Below are positions 17,354-27,595 of a stretch of DNA of 64,000 bases, in pieces (within the stretch, counting starts at the first letter, position 1; each line of letters starts with the position of its first letter). The position numbers and the translations under genes were made by a program. A model generated the notes under the pieces. It did not search any database. It worked only from the letters and a program-made list of their open reading frames with translations, and was not told where the DNA came from. Source of the stretch: Actinomadura spongiicola (lineage in GTDB: Bacteria > Actinomycetota > Actinomycetes > Streptosporangiales > Streptosporangiaceae). The stretch is from contig NZ_QVNQ01000003.1 in the NCBI RefSeq assembly GCF_003432485.1, positions 496,001-560,000 of the forward strand, read 5' to 3'.

Positions 17354-18502
17354 TCAGACCTTGCTCGTCGAGCTCGTCGAAGGGAGTTCCGTGCCGTCCC
17401 CGCCGCCACCGGCCACGGGAGCCTCCCCGTCCCCGCCCCGGTTGCGGACGACCGAACTGACGAACGCGGCGATGATCAGCCCGGCGCCGAGCCCGCCCGT
17501 GATCCACTCGGGGACATGGTGCCCGATGCTGATCAGCATGCACACGGCGAGCGCGCCGATCGCCCAGTGCGCGCCGTGCTCCAGGTAGACGTACTCGTGC
17601 AGGGTGCCCTTGCGGACCAGGAAGACGGTGAGCGACCGGATGTACATGGCGCCGATGCCGAGGCCCAGCGCGATGACGATCGGGTCGGTGCTGATCGCGA
17701 ACGCGCCGATGACGCCGTCGAAGCTGAACGAGGCGTCCAGCACCTCCAGGTACAGGAACAGGAAGAAGCCGGCCTTGCCGGTGGCCAGTGCGAGCGAACT
17801 CGGACCCGACCGACCGGCGGCTGCCTTTTCCCCGGCCGTCCCGTCCTCGCCTTCCTCCGCGTCCTCGTCGTCGTCCTCGCCCGCCTCGGAGAACAGCTCA
17901 CCGAGCCCGTTGACCAGGATGTAGGTCACCATGCCGAGCACCCCGGCGATCATGACCTGGCCCGGGTCGTCGGCCGACAGCCACGCCACGAACGCCAGCG
18001 CGCCGCCCGCGACGACCACGGCCAGCTGGTCGAGCTTGCCGATACGGGCGAGCGGCCGCTCCAACCACGGCAGCCACTTGTCGGCGCGCTCCTCGAACAC
18101 GAAGTCGAGGAACAGCATCAACAGGAACATCCCGCCGAACGCCGCGATCATCGGATAGGCGTCGTTCATCAGGTCGTGGTAGCGGTCGGAGTCGTTCAAC
18201 GCCAGGTCGAACGCCTCGTACGGGTTCAGCTTGGCCGTGAGCCCCACGATCAGCAGCGGGAAGACCAGCCGCATGCCGAACACCGCGATCGCGATGCCGA
18301 CCGTCAGGAAGATCTTCTGCCAGAAGGGGCTCATGCGGTCGAGCACCTTGGCGTTGACCACGGCGTTGTCGAACGACAGCGAGATCTCGAGAACGGCCAG
18401 CACGGCGACCAGCGCGAACCCGGTCGGCCCGCCGTACAGCAGGGCGAGGAGCAGGCCAGCGGCCGTGACGCCGAAGGACCACCCGAAGGTGCGAAGAATC
18501 AT
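17354..18502 (-). CDS. DUF475 / TerC-family integral membrane protein
   Basis: This 382-residue polytopic membrane protein has the DUF475/TerC layout: about nine hydrophobic segments, the motif LEISLSFDNAVVNAKVLDRMSP near residue 42, and a second inverted copy EVLDASFSFDGVIGAFAIS near residue 251, each with the paired Asp/Asn residues thought to bind a metal ion. An acidic hydrophilic loop (EDDDEDAEEGEDG) separates the halves. TerC relatives are linked to manganese export and to TerD proteins at the membrane. The ATG at 18502 was chosen because the sequence upstream is not membrane-like. Confidence 0.9.
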   Translation of the reverse strand: MILRTFGWSFGVTAAGLLLALLYGGPTGFALVAVLAVLEISLSFDNAVVNAKVLDRMSPFWQKIFLTVGIAIAVFGMRLVFPLLIVGLTAKLNPYEAFDLALNDSDRYHDLMNDAYPMIAAFGGMFLLMLFLDFVFEERADKWLPWLERPLARIGKLDQLAVVVAGGALAFVAWLSADDPGQVMIAGVLGMVTYILVNGLGELFSEAGEDDDEDAEEGEDGTAGEKAAAGRSGPSSLALATGKAGFFLFLYLEVLDASFSFDGVIGAFAISTDPIVIALGLGIGAMYIRSLTVFLVRKGTLHEYVYLEHGAHWAIGALAVCMLISIGHHVPEWITGGLGAGLIIAAFVSSVVRNRGGDGEAPVAGGGGDGTELPSTSSTSKV

Positions 18503-18567
18503 GCGCGTATTTCTGCTAGGAAGATCGGCCGGGCGTGCGTGCGGCCGGATGCGGAGGCCGCCGGCTG

Positions 18568-19146
18568 CTAGCCGACGTTCACGCCGAAGTCCATCGCGAT
18601 ACCGGCCAGACCCGAGGCGTACCCCTGGCCGACCGCCCTGAACTTCCATTCGCCGCTGTGCCGGTACAGCTCCCCGAAGACCATGGCCGTCTCGGTGGAG
18701 GCGTCCTCGGTGAGGTCGAAGCGGGCGAGTTCGTTGCCGTCGGTCCGGTTGACGATGCGGATGAAGGCGTTGCGGACCTGCCCGAAGCTCTGCTGCCGGT
18801 TGTCGGCGTCGTAGATCGACACGGGGAACACGATGCGTTCACATTCGGCGGGCACCGCGCCAAGGTCGACGTTGATGGACTCGTCGTCGCCCTCACCCTC
18901 ACCGGTCAGGTTGTCCCCGGTGTGCTCGACCGAGCCGTCCGGGCTCTTCAGGTTGTTGAAGAACACGAAGTGCTGGTCGGAGATGACCTTGCCGGTGGAC
19001 GCGAGCATCAACGCGGACGCGTCGAGGTCGAAGTCGGCGCCGGTGGTGGCGCGCACGTCCCAGCCGAGGCCGACGGTGACCGCGGTGAGGTTGGGGGCGG
19101 CCTTCGTCAGTGAGACGTTGCCGCCCTTGGCGAGTGAAACTCCCAT
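18568..19146 (-). CDS. terD: TerD-family stress protein
   Basis: This 192-residue protein begins [20 protein letters not shown] and contains [23 protein letters not shown] and the calcium site [18 protein letters not shown], followed by [33 protein letters not shown]. These are textbook TerD/TerE features. GAAGGGAG lies just upstream of the ATG. It is a close paralogue of the next gene upstream, so the two arose by tandem duplication. Confidence 0.95.
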   Translation of the reverse strand: MGVSLAKGGNVSLTKAAPNLTAVTVGLGWDVRATTGADFDLDASALMLASTGKVISDQHFVFFNNLKSPDGSVEHTGDNLTGEGEGDDESINVDLGAVPAECERIVFPVSIYDADNRQQSFGQVRNAFIRIVNRTDGNELARFDLTEDASTETAMVFGELYRHSGEWKFRAVGQGYASGLAGIAMDFGVNVG

Positions 19147-19192
19147 GGGCCACTCCCTTCCTGTGGGTCTGCGTTCTGAGGGGCCTGAACGT

Positions 19193-19768
19193 TCAGAGGT
19201 TGACGCCGAAGTCGGTCGCGATGCCGGCGAGCCCCGAGGCGTAGCCCTGCCCGACGGCGCGGAACTTCCACTCCTCCCCGGAGCGGTAGAGCTCACCGAA
19301 GACCATCGCGGTCTCCATCGAGGCGTCCTCGGTCAGGTCGTAGCGCGCCATCTCCGACCCGTCGCCCTGGTTCAGAACGCGGATGTAGGCGTTGCGGACC
19401 TGCCCGAAGTTCTGGCCCCGGCCGTCGGCCTCGTAGATCGACACGGCGAAGGCGACCCGCTCGGCCGTGGCGGGCATCGCGCCGAAGTTCACCTTGAGCT
19501 GCTCGTCGTCGCCCTCGCCCGCCCCGGTCTTGTTGTCGCCGCTGTGCTCGACGGCGCCGTCCGGGGTGCGCAGGTTGTTGAAGAAGACGAAGTGCTGGTC
19601 GGTGATGATCTTTCCGGAGGCGTCCAGGACCAGCGCGGAGGCGTCCAGGTCGAAGTCCGTGCCGGTGGTGGTGCGCAGGTCCCAGCCAAGACCGACGATC
19701 ACCGCCGACAGGCCGGGGGCCTGTTTGGTGAGCGAGACGTTGCCGCCCTTGCTGAGACTGACACCCAC
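19193..19768 (-). CDS. terD: TerD-family stress protein (first gene of the Ter operon)
   Basis: This 191-residue TerD protein is the promoter-proximal gene of the cluster. The start is a GTG at 19768 (VGVSLSKGG), with GGAGG 7 bases upstream. The longer frame seen upstream lacks family similarity. It carries [24 protein letters not shown], a modified calcium loop [18 protein letters not shown] and the conserved C-terminal [28 protein letters not shown]. Compared with its neighbour the calcium loop has LTGEGEG changed to KTGAGEG, so its metal affinity may differ. Confidence 0.95.
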   Translation of the reverse strand: MGVSLSKGGNVSLTKQAPGLSAVIVGLGWDLRTTTGTDFDLDASALVLDASGKIITDQHFVFFNNLRTPDGAVEHSGDNKTGAGEGDDEQLKVNFGAMPATAERVAFAVSIYEADGRGQNFGQVRNAYIRVLNQGDGSEMARYDLTEDASMETAMVFGELYRSGEEWKFRAVGQGYASGLAGIATDFGVNL

Positions 19769-19832
19769 GATGGGCCTCCAAGATCGCATGCCGGTGCTAC
19801 GGACGCCGCCCCGGCGCCCAGCCATATCGACG

Positions 19833-19846
19833 TAGCAGCGATGCTA
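19833..19846. promoter_or_regulatory. Inverted repeat in the divergent Ter promoter region
   Basis: TAGCA-gcga-TGCTA forms a perfect 5-bp inverted repeat with a 4-base centre in the 224-base gap between the divergent TerD gene and the coiled-coil gene. It lies 65 bases upstream of the TerD start. Read on the minus strand it overlaps a GATAGCAT stretch resembling a -10 box. It could be a regulator site; no protein can be named. Confidence 0.35.
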
Positions 19847-19992
19847 TCCGTTCCATTCCGGACGGAGGCATGAACGGCATCTGACGTGGAACCTGTTCGC
19901 CACCGCGACCGGCGCGCGGCCACGCGGGACCGGCCGGAGGGGAAAATCGGGGCGGTCTGCGCCAGACTGGGCAGGGACGAAGGGAGGCAGCG

Positions 19993-21240
19993 TTGCGGGG
20001 AGCGGGTGACCAGCGCCGCCGGGGCCGGGGGACGCAGGCGGCCACCGCGGCGGTCGAGGCCAGGGAGGCGGCGGCGACCGCCTTCTACGACATGGACCAG
20101 GCGCAGAAGTACATCGACGGCCGTGTCACCGTTTTCGAGGACTTGGACGCCAAGGCGGCCGAGCCCGTGCGGCGGGAGTTCACGGGGCTGGCCGAGTCCG
20201 CCGACGCGGCCGCGGTCGCCTATATCTCCGTCCTCGACGCGCACGACCTCGGTGACCAGGACCGGACACCGGCCGAGTACGACGCCGCGCGGCGCGCGTT
20301 CGTCGCGTCCACCGAACGGCTCCAGCAGGTCACCCGGAACCTGAACGGGTTCGCCGAGCGGCTCGCGCCGAAGATGGCCCGGCTGGAGAGCGCCCTCGAC
20401 CAGCTCCCGCCGCGGCTGACCGCCGCGCGTGACGCCGTCGCCGCCGCCGACGCCGCCGTACGGGCCGCCGCGGACGCCGGGATGGACGCCTCAGACCCGG
20501 AGGCGGAGCTGGCCCAGGCCAGGCAGATCCTCGCGCAGCTCGGCTCGCAGGGCCTGGGCGGGCTCGGGCTGGACGGGGCCCTGCGCAAGGCCGAGGAGGT
20601 CCGCGAGATCGCCGAGCGGGCGCGCGAGGCCGCCGCGGAGCTGCCGCAGATGGCGCAGAAGGTCCGCAACTCGCTCGCGTCCGCCCGGACCCGCGTGGAC
20701 GTCGTCGCGAACCGCGTGGGCCCCGTCAGGGAGGCGATGAAGGTCCTGCTCCGCGGCTACTCGCAGGCCTGCTGGCAGGACCTGAAGGGTGCGCCGGAGT
20801 CGATCGAGGCGGCCGTGACGCGGGCGCGTGAACGGCTGAACGAGGCGTCCGCGCACACGTCCCGCGCCGAGTGGAAGGAAGCGCAGCGGGCGCTCACCGC
20901 CGCCCGCACCGAGCTGAACGCCGCCGACCGTCGCGCCGGTCAGGTCACCGGACGGGTCGAGGAGCTGAGGGCCGTCGCCGCCGACCCGGACGGGCCGGCG
21001 GAGCGCGTCCGGTTCGCCGTGCGGGACGCGCAGCGGCTCGCCATGGCCCAGCCGGGCGGGGCGGCGCCGCAGCACGCCCGGGCGCTCGACTCGCTCGTCG
21101 CGCGGTTGGAGGAGGCGCCGAAGCGCCTCACCGGCGCCCACCCGGACTACTGGGCCTACCTGCGGGAGCTGGAGTCCATCAAGACCGCCGCCGGGGATGT
21201 CGTCACGCGCATCCGCGCGGAACGCGCCGCCCAGGGCTAA
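19993..21240 (+). CDS. Coiled-coil protein divergent from the Ter operon
   Basis: This 415-residue soluble protein is predicted to be almost entirely alpha-helical, rich in Ala, Arg and Glu, with long heptad-like stretches such as EAREAAATAFYDMDQAQKY near residue 22 and AEEVREIAERAREAAAEL near residue 200. There is one central less charged segment (VLLRGYSQACWQDLKGAP near residue 250). It resembles actinobacterial coiled-coil proteins found beside TerD genes, some annotated as TelA/Toxic-anion-resistance-like, but no diagnostic motif is visible. The start is a TTG at 19993 with GGGAGG 6 bases upstream. The shared upstream region suggests co-regulation with the Ter operon. Confidence 0.75.
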   Translation: MRGAGDQRRRGRGTQAATAAVEAREAAATAFYDMDQAQKYIDGRVTVFEDLDAKAAEPVRREFTGLAESADAAAVAYISVLDAHDLGDQDRTPAEYDAARRAFVASTERLQQVTRNLNGFAERLAPKMARLESALDQLPPRLTAARDAVAAADAAVRAAADAGMDASDPEAELAQARQILAQLGSQGLGGLGLDGALRKAEEVREIAERAREAAAELPQMAQKVRNSLASARTRVDVVANRVGPVREAMKVLLRGYSQACWQDLKGAPESIEAAVTRARERLNEASAHTSRAEWKEAQRALTAARTELNAADRRAGQVTGRVEELRAVAADPDGPAERVRFAVRDAQRLAMAQPGGAAPQHARALDSLVARLEEAPKRLTGAHPDYWAYLRELESIKTAAGDVVTRIRAERAAQG

Positions 21241-21278
21241 CAGAGCCCGGCCGCCGAGGTCCGTTTCGACGTGACCTC

Positions 21279-21613
21279 AGCCCACACGCGAACGCGTTAC
21301 CCGCCCGGCGCAGCAAAGCCGAGGCAAGCGAAACCGGACGAATCGCGAAGCGATGCCGCGTCCGCCCAGGCCCGATCACACAGCAAGCCACCAGGCGAGC
21401 AAAGTGGACCGGTCCTGCAATCAACACAGCCCACACGCGAACGCGTGACCCGCCCGGCGCAGCGAAGCCGAAGGCGAGCGGAGCCGGGCGGATCGCGAAG
21501 CGATGCCGCGTTCGCCCAGGAACGGTCACGCAGCGAGCCGCCAGGCGAGCGAAGTGGGCCGGGACTGCAATCAACACAGCCGCCAGGCGAGCGAAGTGGG
21601 CCGTTCCTGCAAT
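21279..21613. repeat. Tandem intergenic repeat array (about 149-bp unit)
   Basis: A unit beginning AGCCCACACGCGAACGCG at 21279 recurs at 21428 (149-base period), and a third, truncated part starts near 21577 with CAGCCGCCAGGCGAGCG. Units share TCGCGAAGCGATGCCGCG, AGGCGAGCRAAGTGG and CCTGCAATMAA-type ends. In the second unit GCCCGGC and GCCGGGC can form a stem. The segment GCAGCGAGCCGCCAGGCGAG is shared with the dispersed repeat at 41110, 48424 and 48624. It fills the gap between two convergent genes (21240 and 21623). Confidence 0.75.
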
Positions 21614-21622
21614 AAATACAGC

Positions 21623-22093
21623 TCAGCGCGGGCGGTCGTGCAGGCCCATTGTGAGGTTGCGGGCGACCATCGGCGGGCCGCCGGGTTGCGGCTCGCCGTA
21701 GGGCGGGGGCTGGTTCTGCTGCTGCTGGGGGTACGGCTGCTGGTGTGGCGTCTGCTCGCGCGGCTGCGCCTGCGCGGGCTCCGCCCAGACGGCCGTTCCG
21801 TACGCGCAGACCTCCAGGCCGCCGCCGACCGCGACCGTGTCGAAACGCATCCCGACGACGGCGTTCGCGCCCTTGCGGCGCGCCTCCTCGCCGAGTCGGT
21901 CCACGGCCTCGCGCCGCGCGCCCGCCAGACCGGACGCCGGCTGCTCCCCCGTCACCCGGAACGTGGCGCTGCTTCCGCCGTGTCCGGGCTGGGGCGCGGA
22001 GATCGGGTCGGTCTGCGCGGCGGATCCGTGGACCTCGCCGAGCACACTCCTGATCTCGTACCCCGCCACGCCGTCAGTCGTCACGATCAGCAT
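21623..22093 (-). CDS. YbjQ-family (DUF74) heavy-metal-binding-domain protein
   Basis: This 156-residue protein starts at ATG 22093 (MLIVTTDGVAGYEIRSVLGEVHG). The first 105 residues have the YbjQ pattern: an N-terminal strand with GYEIRSVLGEV, a helical region RREAVDRLGEEARRKGANAVVGMRFD, and a C-terminal strand YGTAVW. The rest is a Gln/Pro-rich disordered tail (QQPYPQQQQNQPPP) that is not part of the fold. The function of YbjQ proteins is not established. An upstream GTG at 22111 in the same frame is less likely. Confidence 0.85.
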   Translation of the reverse strand: MLIVTTDGVAGYEIRSVLGEVHGSAAQTDPISAPQPGHGGSSATFRVTGEQPASGLAGARREAVDRLGEEARRKGANAVVGMRFDTVAVGGGLEVCAYGTAVWAEPAQAQPREQTPHQQPYPQQQQNQPPPYGEPQPGGPPMVARNLTMGLHDRPR

Positions 22094-22181
22094 GACACCA
22101 CGGTAAATCACCGCCCGGACGAAATGGGACGCAATCCCTCGACAGCCGTCCCTGACCGCGCTGTCGGAGCACGCCCGACCG

Positions 22182-22207
22182 GCCTCCCGGCGCTCCGGCC
22201 GGGAGGC
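22182..22207. terminator. Inverted-repeat terminator candidate downstream of the sigma factor gene
   Basis: GCCTCCCGGC (22182-22191) and GCCGGGAGGC (22198-22207) form a perfect 10-bp stem with a 6-base loop, 57 bases beyond the sigma gene stop on the minus strand. Strong GC hairpins without T-runs are the usual terminator form in actinobacteria. Confidence 0.65.
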
Positions 22208-22263
22208 GCTTCCGGGCCGAGCGACGCGCCGTCCCTCCGCGGGGCGGCGTCGGCCGCGCGTCG

Positions 22264-23439
22264 TCAGTCGAGATATTCGCGGAGCATCTGCGCGCGGGAC
22301 GGGTGGCGCAGTTTCGCCAGGGTCTTCGACTCGATCTGCCGGATCCGTTCCCGCGTCACGCCGAACTCCCTGCCGACCTCCTCCAGGGTGCGCGGATGGC
22401 CGTCGGTCAGGCCGAAGCGCAGCTGGATGATGCGCTGTTCCCGTTCCGACAGCGTGCCCAGGATGTCCTCCAGCTGGTCCTGGAGAAGGATGAACGCCGC
22501 GGCCTCGATCGGCACGACGGCGTCCGCGTCCTCGATGAAGTCGCCGAGGTCGGAGTCTTCCTCTCCGATCGGCGACTGGAGCGAGACCGGTTCCTGCGCT
22601 ATCCGCTGGATCTCCACGACCCGGATCGGGGACAGGCCCATCTCCCGGCCGATCTCCTCGGGGGTGGGTTCACGGCCGAGGTCCTGGTGGAGCTGGCGCT
22701 GCACCCGGACCAGCTTGTTGATCGTCTCGACCATGTGCACCGGGATCCGGATGGTCCTGGCCTGGTCGGCGATCGCCCTGGTGATGGCCTGCCGGATCCA
22801 CCAGGTGGCGTACGTGGAGAACTTGAACCCCTTGGTGTAGTCGAATTTCTCGACCGCACGGATCAGTCCGAGATTTCCCTCCTGGATCAGGTCGAGGAAC
22901 AGCATTCCCCGCCCGACATAGCGTTTCGCGATCGAGACCACCAGCCGGAGGTTGGCCTCGATCAGGCGTTGCTTCGCCCGCGTACCCTCGCGGGAGAGCA
23001 GTTCGAGGTCGAGGAGTTCGCCGCGGCCGAGGACGGCGGTGCGCGCCATCTTCTCCTCGGCGAACAGGCCCGCCTCGATCGATTTCGCGAGTTCTACTTC
23101 ATCTTCTGCCGTGAGCAGCGGTACGCGACCGATCTCTCTCAGGTAGATCCGAACCAGGTCGCTCGTCGGCGCCCGCTTGCCGAGGTCTCCCTCGTCCGCT
23201 CGCGCGATGTCCTCGGTCTCCTGCTGAGACTCGAGGACCTCCACCCCCTGCTCCGCGAGCATCCGGACGACCCGTTCGAGGGAGTCGTCCGGCAAGTCCG
23301 AGCGATCGAGCGCGGCAGCGACGTCCTCGACGGTCACGCCGCCGCGTTCTCTGCCACGTGCGACGAGGTCCGCCACCTGATCAACCGATGGCGCCTCGCT
23401 TGGCAGCACCGAAGGGCCCACGAAGACAGTCTGCGTCAA
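22264..23439 (-). CDS. RNA polymerase sigma-70 factor (RpoD/Hrd family)
   Basis: This 391-residue protein has all four sigma-70 regions: region 1.2 ([16 protein letters not shown]), region 2 with [47 protein letters not shown] and the -10 recognition helix [18 protein letters not shown], region 3, and region 4.2 helix-turn-helix [33 protein letters not shown]. It binds core RNA polymerase and directs promoter recognition. The N-terminal acidic/basic extension typical of the main actinomycete sigma (HrdB) is short, so it may be a second principal-type sigma (Hrd-like). It sits 41 bases after dnaG, as in the classical dnaG-rpoD arrangement. Start is probably TTG 23439; an in-frame GTG a few codons on is possible. 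Confidence 0.92.
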   Translation of the reverse strand: MTQTVFVGPSVLPSEAPSVDQVADLVARGRERGGVTVEDVAAALDRSDLPDDSLERVVRMLAEQGVEVLESQQETEDIARADEGDLGKRAPTSDLVRIYLREIGRVPLLTAEDEVELAKSIEAGLFAEEKMARTAVLGRGELLDLELLSREGTRAKQRLIEANLRLVVSIAKRYVGRGMLFLDLIQEGNLGLIRAVEKFDYTKGFKFSTYATWWIRQAITRAIADQARTIRIPVHMVETINKLVRVQRQLHQDLGREPTPEEIGREMGLSPIRVVEIQRIAQEPVSLQSPIGEEDSDLGDFIEDADAVVPIEAAAFILLQDQLEDILGTLSEREQRIIQLRFGLTDGHPRTLEEVGREFGVTRERIRQIESKTLAKLRHPSRAQMLREYLD

Positions 23440-23480
23440 GTGGGGCCAAGATCACAGGACCTATTTTGCGGTCCCTTGAC

Positions 23481-25424
23481 TCACTGTGCTCCGAGACCTC
23501 GCTCCCGCAACACCCGTCTCTGCTGCTCAAGCGCGACAAGATCGCCGAAGAGGCGAGGGTACTCGTCGGGAGCCTCGACCGGATTCAGCCGCTCGAGTTT
23601 AGATTTCGCGTCGGCGATCATACGGGTGAGCTGGCGTTCCTGAATTCGGGAAAGCAATTCCACCGCATAACGGTCGCCCGAATCATCGGCCGCCCGCGCG
23701 GGTTCCACGCCGAGCCTGGTGATCAGGTCTCTGACCTGGTCGTCGGGGGCCAGCTCCAGCAGGCGCGCGACCCACTCGGCGACATTCTCCGCCGTCGCCA
23801 CGCCGCCCGCGTCCGCGATGACCGCGCGGACCGTGGCGTGCGGCGGGGCGATGAACGCCTCCGCCGGGACCTCGTCGAAGGCGGGCCCGAGCACCGCCGG
23901 CCGCTGGACGGCGAGTTTCAGCAGCTCACGCTCCCGCTGGACCTCCGGGTCACTCGGATCGAACGCCGGGCGCGCCGCCGTCCGCTCCCCGGCTCCGGGG
24001 CGGCCGCCGCCATCGGCGCCGTTTCGTGCGCCACCGTTTTCGGACCGTCCGTTTCCGGCCCTGTGGTTCCCGTTCTGGGCGCGGCCGTGCCGCCGGTTGG
24101 CCAGCTCGCGGACGCGGCGCAGCACGAACTGCTCGTCCATGAACCCGAGCCAGCGGTCGAGGTTGACCGCGTACAGGTGGCGGCGCGACCGGTCCTTGAT
24201 GGCGGCGACGACCGGGGCCGCGGCGTCCAGGGCGCTCAGCCGCCCCTCCACGGTGTCGAGGTCGTGCTGCTCGATCGCGCTGCGCACCGCGAACTCGAAC
24301 AGCGGCAGCCGGGAGGCGATCAGGTCGCGCACCGCCGCGTCGCCGTGCCGGATGCGCAGGTCGCACGGGTCCAGACCGTCGGGCTGGACGGCGACGAAGG
24401 TCTGCGAGACGAACTTCTGCTCGTCGTCGAACGCGCGCAGCGCCGCCTTACGACCGGCCGCGTCGCCGTCGAAGGTGAAGATCACCTCGCCGCGGAACTC
24501 GTCCTGGTCCATCAGCAACCGGCGCAGCACCTTGATGTGGTCGTCGCCGAAGGAGGTGCCGCACGTCGCGATCGCGGTCGGGACGCCCGCCAGATGGCAG
24601 GCCATCACGTCGGTGTAGCCCTCCACCACCACGGCCTGGCGGCGCTTGGCGATCTCCCTTTTCGCCAGGTCGGCCCCGTACAGGACCGAGCCCTTGTGGA
24701 AGAGCGGCGACTCGGGGGTGTTCAGGTACTTGGGGCCGTCGTCGTCCTCGTAGAGCCGCCGCGCGCCGAACCCGATGACGTCGCCGGACAGGTCGCGGAT
24801 CGGCCACATCAGCCGCCCGCGGAACCGGTCCATCGGGCCGCGCCGCCCCTCCTTGGCGAGCCCGCCCGCGATGATGTCGCGGTCGGCGAAGCCGCGGCGG
24901 CGCAGGTGCCCGACCAGGCCCTCCCACTCGCGCGGCGCGAACCCGACGCCGAAGCGCTCGGCGTCGGCGGGCTCGAAGCCGCGCTCGGACAGGAACGTGC
25001 GGCCGATCGCGCCGTCCGGCGAGTTCAGCCGCTCGGCGTAGTACTCGGCGGCGGCCCGGTGCGCCTCGATCAGCCGGGCGCGCTGCCCGCCGTCCTGGCG
25101 GGGGCCGCGGGCACCGCCGTCCTCGTAGCGCAGCTGGACGCCCGCCTGCGCGGCGAGCCGCTCCACCGCCTCGGTGAAGGACAGGTGCTCGATCTCCTGG
25201 ACGAACTTGATGACGTCGCCGCCCGCCCCGCAGCCGAAGCAGTGGTACAGCCCGCGCGACGGCGTCACGTTGAACGAGGGCGACTTCTCGTCGTGGAACG
25301 GGCAGAGGCCCTTGAGATTCCCGCCGCCCGCGTTGCGCAGCTGCAGGTACTCGCCGATCACGGCGTCGACCGACGACCGCTCCCGCACGAGCGCGATGTC
25401 CTCATTGCGAATCCTGCCTGCCAC
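23481..25424 (-). CDS. dnaG: DNA primase DnaG
   Basis: This 647-residue primase makes RNA primers at the replication fork. The N-terminal CHC2 zinc ribbon is visible as CPFHDEKSPSFNVTPSRGLYHCFGCG around residues 40-66. The TOPRIM catalytic core includes VVVEGYTDVMACHLAGV near residue 262 and FTFDGDAAGRKAALRAF near residue 312, with the metal-binding Asp pair. The C-terminal part, which normally binds DnaB helicase, follows a Gly/Asn/Arg-rich low-complexity linker near residues 450-490. It is preceded by a divergent ABC-transporter gene and followed by the sigma factor gene on the same strand. Confidence 0.96.
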   Translation of the reverse strand: MAGRIRNEDIALVRERSSVDAVIGEYLQLRNAGGGNLKGLCPFHDEKSPSFNVTPSRGLYHCFGCGAGGDVIKFVQEIEHLSFTEAVERLAAQAGVQLRYEDGGARGPRQDGGQRARLIEAHRAAAEYYAERLNSPDGAIGRTFLSERGFEPADAERFGVGFAPREWEGLVGHLRRRGFADRDIIAGGLAKEGRRGPMDRFRGRLMWPIRDLSGDVIGFGARRLYEDDDGPKYLNTPESPLFHKGSVLYGADLAKREIAKRRQAVVVEGYTDVMACHLAGVPTAIATCGTSFGDDHIKVLRRLLMDQDEFRGEVIFTFDGDAAGRKAALRAFDDEQKFVSQTFVAVQPDGLDPCDLRIRHGDAAVRDLIASRLPLFEFAVRSAIEQHDLDTVEGRLSALDAAAPVVAAIKDRSRRHLYAVNLDRWLGFMDEQFVLRRVRELANRRHGRAQNGNHRAGNGRSENGGARNGADGGGRPGAGERTAARPAFDPSDPEVQRERELLKLAVQRPAVLGPAFDEVPAEAFIAPPHATVRAVIADAGGVATAENVAEWVARLLELAPDDQVRDLITRLGVEPARAADDSGDRYAVELLSRIQERQLTRMIADAKSKLERLNPVEAPDEYPRLFGDLVALEQQRRVLRERGLGAQ

Positions 25425-25523
25425 GACGTAGGAGTCTACGGCGGCGCTCCGACATCCGGCACCGGGAGCCCGAACCCGGCGCCCACTCGGACGACCAGGG
25501 CCGGCCCCCTCCGTCGCTGTCCG

Positions 25524-25539
25524 AAAATCGAGCGATTTT
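25524..25539. promoter_or_regulatory. AAAATCG-ag-CGATTTT inverted repeat upstream of the ABC ATPase gene
   Basis: A perfect 7-bp inverted repeat, striking because it is AT-rich in a GC-rich genome, lies in the 228-base gap between the divergent dnaG and ABC ATPase genes. A TTGACC hexamer (25538-25543) overlaps its right arm and could be a -35 element for the plus-strand gene, though no good -10 at normal distance is visible. A plausible operator; the regulator is unknown. Confidence 0.45.
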
Positions 25540-25652
25540 GACCGGTCTCGGCCGACTCGGCCCCGACATCCTGAAAACTACTCTGGACAACATGGAGCGT
25601 CGCGCGATGTGATGGCGGACACCCCAATTGCTCCACTCCAGGCGGACCCGAA

Positions 25653-27029
<1,377 letters not shown>

Positions 27030-27050
27030 CCGCCGCGAACGCGGAGCCCG

Positions 27051-27527
27051 TCAGGCCACCGTCGGGGTGAACACCCACTTCTTGTACGACCAGTAGCGGA
27101 ACGCGGCACCGAACGCGACGCCGGCCAGCAGCCCGACGTTGTAGGCGACTCCCCCGTGCAGACCGAGGGTGTAGTAGGTGAACCCGGTGCACACCACCTG
27201 GATCAGCAGCCCCACGCCGTTCAACGCGAAGAAGATCGCGACCTCGCGGCTCGATCCGTCACTGTCGCGGTGGCGGAACACCCAGAACCGGTTGAGCAGG
27301 TACGACGCCAGCGTGGACACCACGGTCGGAACGACGACGCTCGTGACGGGGCTGCCGCCGAGCAGGGCGCGCATCAGGTTGGCGCCGAAGATCATGATCA
27401 GCGTGCCGACGACGCCGACGAAGCCGAAGCTGAGCAGTTCGCTCAGGAAGCCGCCACGCTGGAAGGGCCCGTAGACCGGGGCGGCCGCGACCGTTCTCGT
27501 CGGTCTTGACCGCTGGATGGTGTTCAC
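27051..27527 (-). CDS. GtrA-family membrane protein
   Basis: This 158-residue protein has four hydrophobic segments and the GtrA pattern: an N-terminal LLSFGFVGVVGTLIMIFGANLM, then LASYLLNRFWVFRH near residue 73, and a closing AFRYWSYKKWVFTP. GtrA proteins help move lipid-linked sugars across the membrane for cell-surface polysaccharide or teichoic-acid decoration. GTG at 27527 (VNTIQRSRPTRT) was chosen because the longer frame runs back through the neighbouring oxidoreductase gene. It ends 21 bases from the convergent ABC ATPase stop. Confidence 0.88.
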   Translation of the reverse strand: MNTIQRSRPTRTVAAAPVYGPFQRGGFLSELLSFGFVGVVGTLIMIFGANLMRALLGGSPVTSVVVPTVVSTLASYLLNRFWVFRHRDSDGSSREVAIFFALNGVGLLIQVVCTGFTYYTLGLHGGVAYNVGLLAGVAFGAAFRYWSYKKWVFTPTVA

Positions 27528-27595
27528 TCGCCCAGACCTTACCTGAGTAGGCCATATACCAGAGTCACAACCCACCCAAAAGATCAACGACGGGA

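Noticed and set aside
18503..18567. yybP-ykoY-type manganese riboswitch before DUF475 gene
   Set aside because: The gap is only 65 bases and shows no matching stem arrangement.
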